Assembly (NCBI GenBank): GCA_028873795.1
Contig: JAPPNP010000027.1
Location: 1 to 64,000, forward strand
Length of the DNA: 64,000 nucleotides
DNA from: Chloroflexota bacterium
GTDB lineage: Bacteria; Chloroflexota; UBA11872
Direction of reading: 5' to 3'
The position numbers were made by a program, and so were the translations under genes. The notes beneath the pieces were generated by a model. It saw only the letters and a list, made by a program, of their open reading frames with translations. It had not been told where the DNA came from and made no database searches. Positions 61,043 to 64,000 of the stretch are shown here, in pieces. Positions within the stretch are counted from its first letter, which is position 1. The number at the start of each line of letters is the position of its first letter.

Positions 61043-62140
61043 GTGCAGCTGTCGTTGAGAAATATCGGGATCCTCACGGCAGGCGGCGACAGCCCGGGGT
61101 TGAACGTGGCCATTCGCGGTGTCGGCAAGACCGCCATTCAGCAGTTCGGCATGCGCGTGGTCGGCTTCCGCGATGGGTTTCGCGGGCTCATGGAAAACCG
61201 CTTCATTGAGCTCAACAACGACAACCTGTCCGGAATTCTGACCCTCGGCGGCACCATGCTGGGGGCGAGCCGCGACAAGCCGCATCGCATGCCGGTGGCC
61301 GGGCGCAAGGCGGATATGACCGACATCATGGCCGAGAACTTCGAAAAACATCGCTTGGATGCGCTCGTCTGCCTGGGTGGCGGGGGCACGCAGGCCAGCG
61401 CATACCGGTTGCAACGCAAGGGGCTGCGGATCGTCACCCTGCCGAAGACCATCGACAACGACGTTGCCGGAACCGATGTGAGCATCGGGTTCAACACGGC
61501 GCTGACGATTGCGACCGAGGCCATCGACCGGCTGCACAGCACGGCGCATAGCCATCATCGAATCATTGTGGTCGAGACGATGGGTCACAACACCGGCTGG
61601 CTTGCCCTCGGGGCTGGACTTGCCGCCGGCGCCGACGTGGTCCTCATCCCCGAAATCCCCTATGACATCGAGAAGATCGCGGAAGCGATCCGCCGCCGGA
61701 GTCTGGGTGGTCGCGGATTCAGCATCGTCGCGATTTCCGAGGGCGCGCGGGCCTTGGAAGCCGCCTCGGCGAAAGATCGAGGTAACGGCAAGGCATCCAG
61801 CGGACGTCGCAACGGGCACGGCGATTCGCTGGGCGCGCACTCGCAGCAGGTGGCCCGCCAGTTGGAAGAGTTGACCGGCCTGGAATCGCGACTGACGATT
61901 CTGGGACACGTGCAGCGTGGCGGTACGCCATCGCCCTTCGACCGCGTGCTGGCCACCCACCTCGGAACCGCCTGCGCGCGCTACGTGGCCGACGGCGTCA
62001 CGGGCAGCATGATCGCCGTCCAGGGTGGAAAGGTCGGGCCAGTCGACCTTGGCGACATCGCCGGCGAGCGCAAGACCGTGCCGCTCGATCACCACTGGGT
62101 CTCCGCCGCGCGCGACACCGGCGTCGAGCTCGGGGACTAG
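61043..62140 (+). CDS. 6-phosphofructokinase family protein, unusual nucleotide-site residues
   Basis: 365 residues from GTG 61043. Phosphofructokinase fold with N-terminal [17 protein letters not shown], catalytic [14 protein letters not shown] (Asp of TIDND) and [15 protein letters not shown] (phosphate-binding His and Arg). PKTIDND rather than PGTIDND usually goes with pyrophosphate-dependent or mixed-substrate members. The nucleotide site reads LGGGGTQAS where ATP-type enzymes have GGDGS and PPi-type GGDDT, so the metal-binding Asp (E. coli D103) appears to be Gly. The substrate Arg in MGR is His (ETMGHNTGW). A hydrophilic insert ([17 protein letters not shown]) lies about 240-260. Donor and activity are uncertain. 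Confidence 0.88.
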   Translation: MQLSLRNIGILTAGGDSPGLNVAIRGVGKTAIQQFGMRVVGFRDGFRGLMENRFIELNNDNLSGILTLGGTMLGASRDKPHRMPVAGRKADMTDIMAENFEKHRLDALVCLGGGGTQASAYRLQRKGLRIVTLPKTIDNDVAGTDVSIGFNTALTIATEAIDRLHSTAHSHHRIIVVETMGHNTGWLALGAGLAAGADVVLIPEIPYDIEKIAEAIRRRSLGGRGFSIVAISEGARALEAASAKDRGNGKASSGRRNGHGDSLGAHSQQVARQLEELTGLESRLTILGHVQRGGTPSPFDRVLATHLGTACARYVADGVTGSMIAVQGGKVGPVDLGDIAGERKTVPLDHHWVSAARDTGVELGD

Positions 62141-62154
62141 ACCGCGGCCCACGC

Positions 62155-62862
62155 TCAGGCGATGTCGGCAATCACGTCCTGCACGCGCCCGCGGATGGAC
62201 TCGAAGGTCTGCGAGATTGGTCCGCGTGCGTCCACCACGTCGAAATCATGGATGCCCGCCAGCTCGCGGAGCTCTCGGATCATGTCCGTCTGATACGCGA
62301 TATAGGTGGAGTGCGGGTCATTGCCCTTGAGGAAGTCCTGCCCGGACTCCCAATAGTCGAGCGACCCCCCGTGAAGCGTTCGCGGCAGCAGCTGCTCCAC
62401 GTCCACGTCGAGAAAAATCACCTTGTCCGGGATCGGCGCGAATGAATAGAGCCCGTCCATCCATTCGCGCGGCATGCCCCGCACGCACGCCCGCGCGATG
62501 AGCGAATAGAAATAGCGGTCGGCGAGCACCACCATTCCGGCGCGGGCCGACGGCAGGATCACCCGTTCCAGTCGGTCGCAGAAGTCCGTGGCGTAGAACA
62601 GATTCAGCGTCACGGGATCCAATCGGTGCCCCGTCTTGGCCCGGTCGATGCCGCGCCCGGCCAGGTCGGAGCGGGTGAGTCCGGTATCCACGGCTGGAAG
62701 TCCCATGTCCTCCAGCCACTCCTTGATGAGGCGGATATGCGTCGATCGACCAGCGCCGTCGGGGCCCTCGAAGACGACAATGCGACCCAAGACCTCGCGG
62801 TCATGCCATCCGGTGGGCGGCTCGCCGTAGAAGCGCAACACGCGCGCCTGCCGGTTCCTCAT
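62155..62862 (-). CDS. Thymidylate-kinase-like P-loop protein (first of pair)
   Basis: 235 residues. P-loop FEGPDGAGRSTHIRLIKEW where dTMP kinases have EGxDGxGKST, so the catalytic-loop Lys before Ser/Thr is Arg. ADRYFYSLIARACVRGM holds the DRY/DRx signature, and FLDVDVEQLLPRTLHG resembles the LID region. An N-terminal extension (about 30 residues) precedes the P-loop. Its ATG overlaps the stop of the next upstream gene (ATGA), so the two kinase-like proteins are translated together and may work as a heteromer. True dTMP kinase or another nucleotide or polyphosphate-linked kinase is undecided. Confidence 0.82.
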   Translation of the reverse strand: MRNRQARVLRFYGEPPTGWHDREVLGRIVVFEGPDGAGRSTHIRLIKEWLEDMGLPAVDTGLTRSDLAGRGIDRAKTGHRLDPVTLNLFYATDFCDRLERVILPSARAGMVVLADRYFYSLIARACVRGMPREWMDGLYSFAPIPDKVIFLDVDVEQLLPRTLHGGSLDYWESGQDFLKGNDPHSTYIAYQTDMIRELRELAGIHDFDVVDARGPISQTFESIRGRVQDVIADIA

Positions 62863-63761
62863 CGGCGGGCCCCGAGCGTGTCCAGATAGCGCCCCGTGAG
62901 CCCCGATGACCTCAGGGCGTCGGTAAGGCCGCCGTCTTGAATCTTGAGCGCGCCGCCGACGTGGGGCTCCACCAGTTCGCGGACTCGGTGCTGCTGCTCG
63001 GTGGGCGGGTCGCTCGCATCGATGGAGATCAGCCCAAATTCATCGAGCATCCGCTCGTACTCGGTTTGGATCATGCCCTGAAACGCTTGGAATGATCGGT
63101 TGAGATCGCTGCTCAGCCCAAGGTCCATGCCGGCCTCGTAGAACTTCAGCCGCGCCCGACCGTCCTCGATTCGCCGAATCGCCTCCGGCAGTGGCACGTC
63201 GAAGTAGAACGCCATGGTCGGCTTCGGAGCGAACGCGTAGAGGTGGCGCAACCAAACCGGATTGACGCCGCGGGCGGCGTCACGCGCGAACGCCGTATAG
63301 ATATAGCGGTCGGCAAGCACCGTGGCTCCGGCCTGAAGGGCCGGAAGAATCTGCTCGTAGACCCGGTTGGCCAGGTCCGCGCAGTGGATCAGGCTGAACG
63401 TCATGGGGGAAAACAGACGGCGCCGTTTCCCGCGGCGCGTGGTGCCGCGAACGATGGGCGACGAATTCCACTCGCTCGATACCACCAGCACGCCGCGGCT
63501 GGTCAGCCACTTGTGGAGGAGGTCGAGCTGCGTGCTCTTGCCGGACCCGTCTATCCCTTCCACAACGAACAGCCGCCCCGGAAATGGGCCCGGCGGCATG
63601 CCGCTTTGGTCCGACACGGCCGGCGCGTGGCGAGTCGAAGGCACGGCTGAGGTACCGGCCGGCGCGCCGACGTCTCCCTCCGTGCGGGCGGCAGACCCCG
63701 GGCTTCGGCGACTCCGCGCCGCCCATGCCCTCAAGAGACCAGCGAGTCCGGCGAGTCTCAC
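62859..63761 (-). CDS. Thymidylate-kinase-like P-loop protein (second of pair)
   Basis: 300 residues from GTG 63761 (GAGG 8 nt upstream); ATG 63602 would remove a 53-residue Arg/Ala-rich N-terminus. Complete P-loop VVEGIDGSGKSTQLDLLHKW, DRY signature ADRYIYTAFARDAARG, and FDVPLPEAIRRIEDGR in the LID position. The C-terminal part is longer than in standard dTMP kinase (about 210 residues), with EAGMDLGLSSDLNRSFQAFQ. First in a two-gene unit with 62155-62862. Divergent from a CYTH-domain gene. Confidence 0.85.
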   Translation of the reverse strand: MRLAGLAGLLRAWAARSRRSPGSAARTEGDVGAPAGTSAVPSTRHAPAVSDQSGMPPGPFPGRLFVVEGIDGSGKSTQLDLLHKWLTSRGVLVVSSEWNSSPIVRGTTRRGKRRRLFSPMTFSLIHCADLANRVYEQILPALQAGATVLADRYIYTAFARDAARGVNPVWLRHLYAFAPKPTMAFYFDVPLPEAIRRIEDGRARLKFYEAGMDLGLSSDLNRSFQAFQGMIQTEYERMLDEFGLISIDASDPPTEQQHRVRELVEPHVGGALKIQDGGLTDALRSSGLTGRYLDTLGARR

Positions 63762-63859
63762 GGCGAGGTCCTCAGGGGCCGGCGAGGGGCTTATATGATA
63801 GTCGGCCCGCGCTGCCGGATCGTGGGACAGCGGGGCTTTGTGTGGACAGGAGCAGGCCC

Positions 63860-64000
63860 GTGCCGGTGACGCGCGAGCGCGAGCACAAACTGGGCATCGA
63901 TCCGCTCGTCGACCTCAACCTTGACCGAGCGCTGGCCGCCTACGTGACGCGCCACCGCGAACCTCGGCACTTGGTCACCACCTACTACGACACCGCCGAC
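63860..64000 (+). CDS. CYTH-domain (triphosphate tunnel) protein, 5' part
   Basis: Runs off the window end; 47 codons visible. GTG 63860 with AGGAG 7 nt upstream. The N-terminal EREHKL (E6, E8, K10) is the ExExK signature of CYTH/triphosphate-tunnel enzymes, followed by LVTTYYDTAD, the second conserved strand (TxYxDT). CYTH proteins hydrolyse tripolyphosphate or thiamine triphosphate, and are often fused to a CHAD domain; whether a CHAD part follows cannot be seen. It is divergent from the kinase-like pair with a gap of about 100 bp. Confidence 0.82.
   Translation, partial: MPVTREREHKLGIDPLVDLNLDRALAAYVTRHREPRHLVTTYYDTAD

Noticed and set aside
60875-62152. 425-residue minus ORF opposite the phosphofructokinase gene
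   Set aside because: Shadow frame; the plus strand has the catalytic motifs.

Overview
This is high-GC DNA with dense bacterial genes on both strands. Chloroflexota is the best fit, possibly an uncultured marine or sponge-associated lineage such as SAR202; this is an inference from gene content because no rRNA is present. The supporting signs are: Tat-exported substrate-binding lipoproteins with long VVTKEVVKEVPVE-type stalks; an LGGLxxFGLP / QYFxxxxFExRP domain in an LRR protein and an L,D-transpeptidase; several phytanoyl-CoA dioxygenase paralogues; a DUF4349 lipoprotein; proline-threonine-rich lipoprotein linkers; and a PF06182-type ABC exporter.

Layout. 0-5 kb: direct repeats, then a minus-strand cluster of an M20 peptidase, three PhyH dioxygenases and a small unknown protein. 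5-9.3 kb: secreted LRR protein, HpcH/HpaI aldolase, LpxL-like acyltransferase, dispersed palindromes. 9.4-15.3 kb: an envelope redox cluster with two c-type cytochrome lipoproteins, a membrane-tethered HNH protein and two tandem peroxiredoxin-like lipoproteins. The ORF track splits both peroxiredoxins at a UGA that is almost certainly selenocysteine. 15.3-24 kb: acetyl-CoA synthetase, SMP-30 lactonase, MoaD-like protein plus tungsten-type aldehyde oxidoreductase, L,D-transpeptidase, NHL protein. 23.9-31 kb: three-gene ABC exporter, DUF4349 lipoprotein, gyrA, moaC. 31.5-41 kb: Flp-pilin-like peptide, ClpC, ComF, AccD, AccA, phosphoesterase, SDR, aldo-keto reductase, DapA-like enzyme. 41-46 kb: nested palindromic element, Fic/Doc toxin-antitoxin pair, DUF2236 oxygenase, MMPL transporter. 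46-51.5 kb: tRNA-Val, moeA, archease-rtcB, a 37-residue membrane peptide, tRNA-Asn, and a two-gene accessory unit (PD-(D/E)XK/DUF3883-like protein plus PIN domain). 51.4-60.7 kb: GH20 hexosaminidase, sialidase-fold protein, two solute-binding proteins and a sugar isomerase, suggesting glycan or peptide scavenging. 61-64 kb: phosphofructokinase, two thymidylate-kinase-like proteins and the start of a CYTH-domain gene.

The strongest finding is the pair of selenocysteine lipoproteins at 12.5-14.6 kb. Both copies carry TGA at the same aligned position, where relatives usually have Cys. In both, the reading frame continues unbroken, and a GUG-loop hairpin with SECIS-like geometry lies 21 nt past the UGA. 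Elsewhere in the window TGA is an ordinary stop, so a changed genetic code is ruled out. Secondary leads are the nuclease/PIN unit beside tRNA-Asn, the paired kinase-like genes divergent from a CYTH gene, the phosphofructokinase with GGGGT in place of GGDGS, and the stalk motif shared by three lipoproteins.
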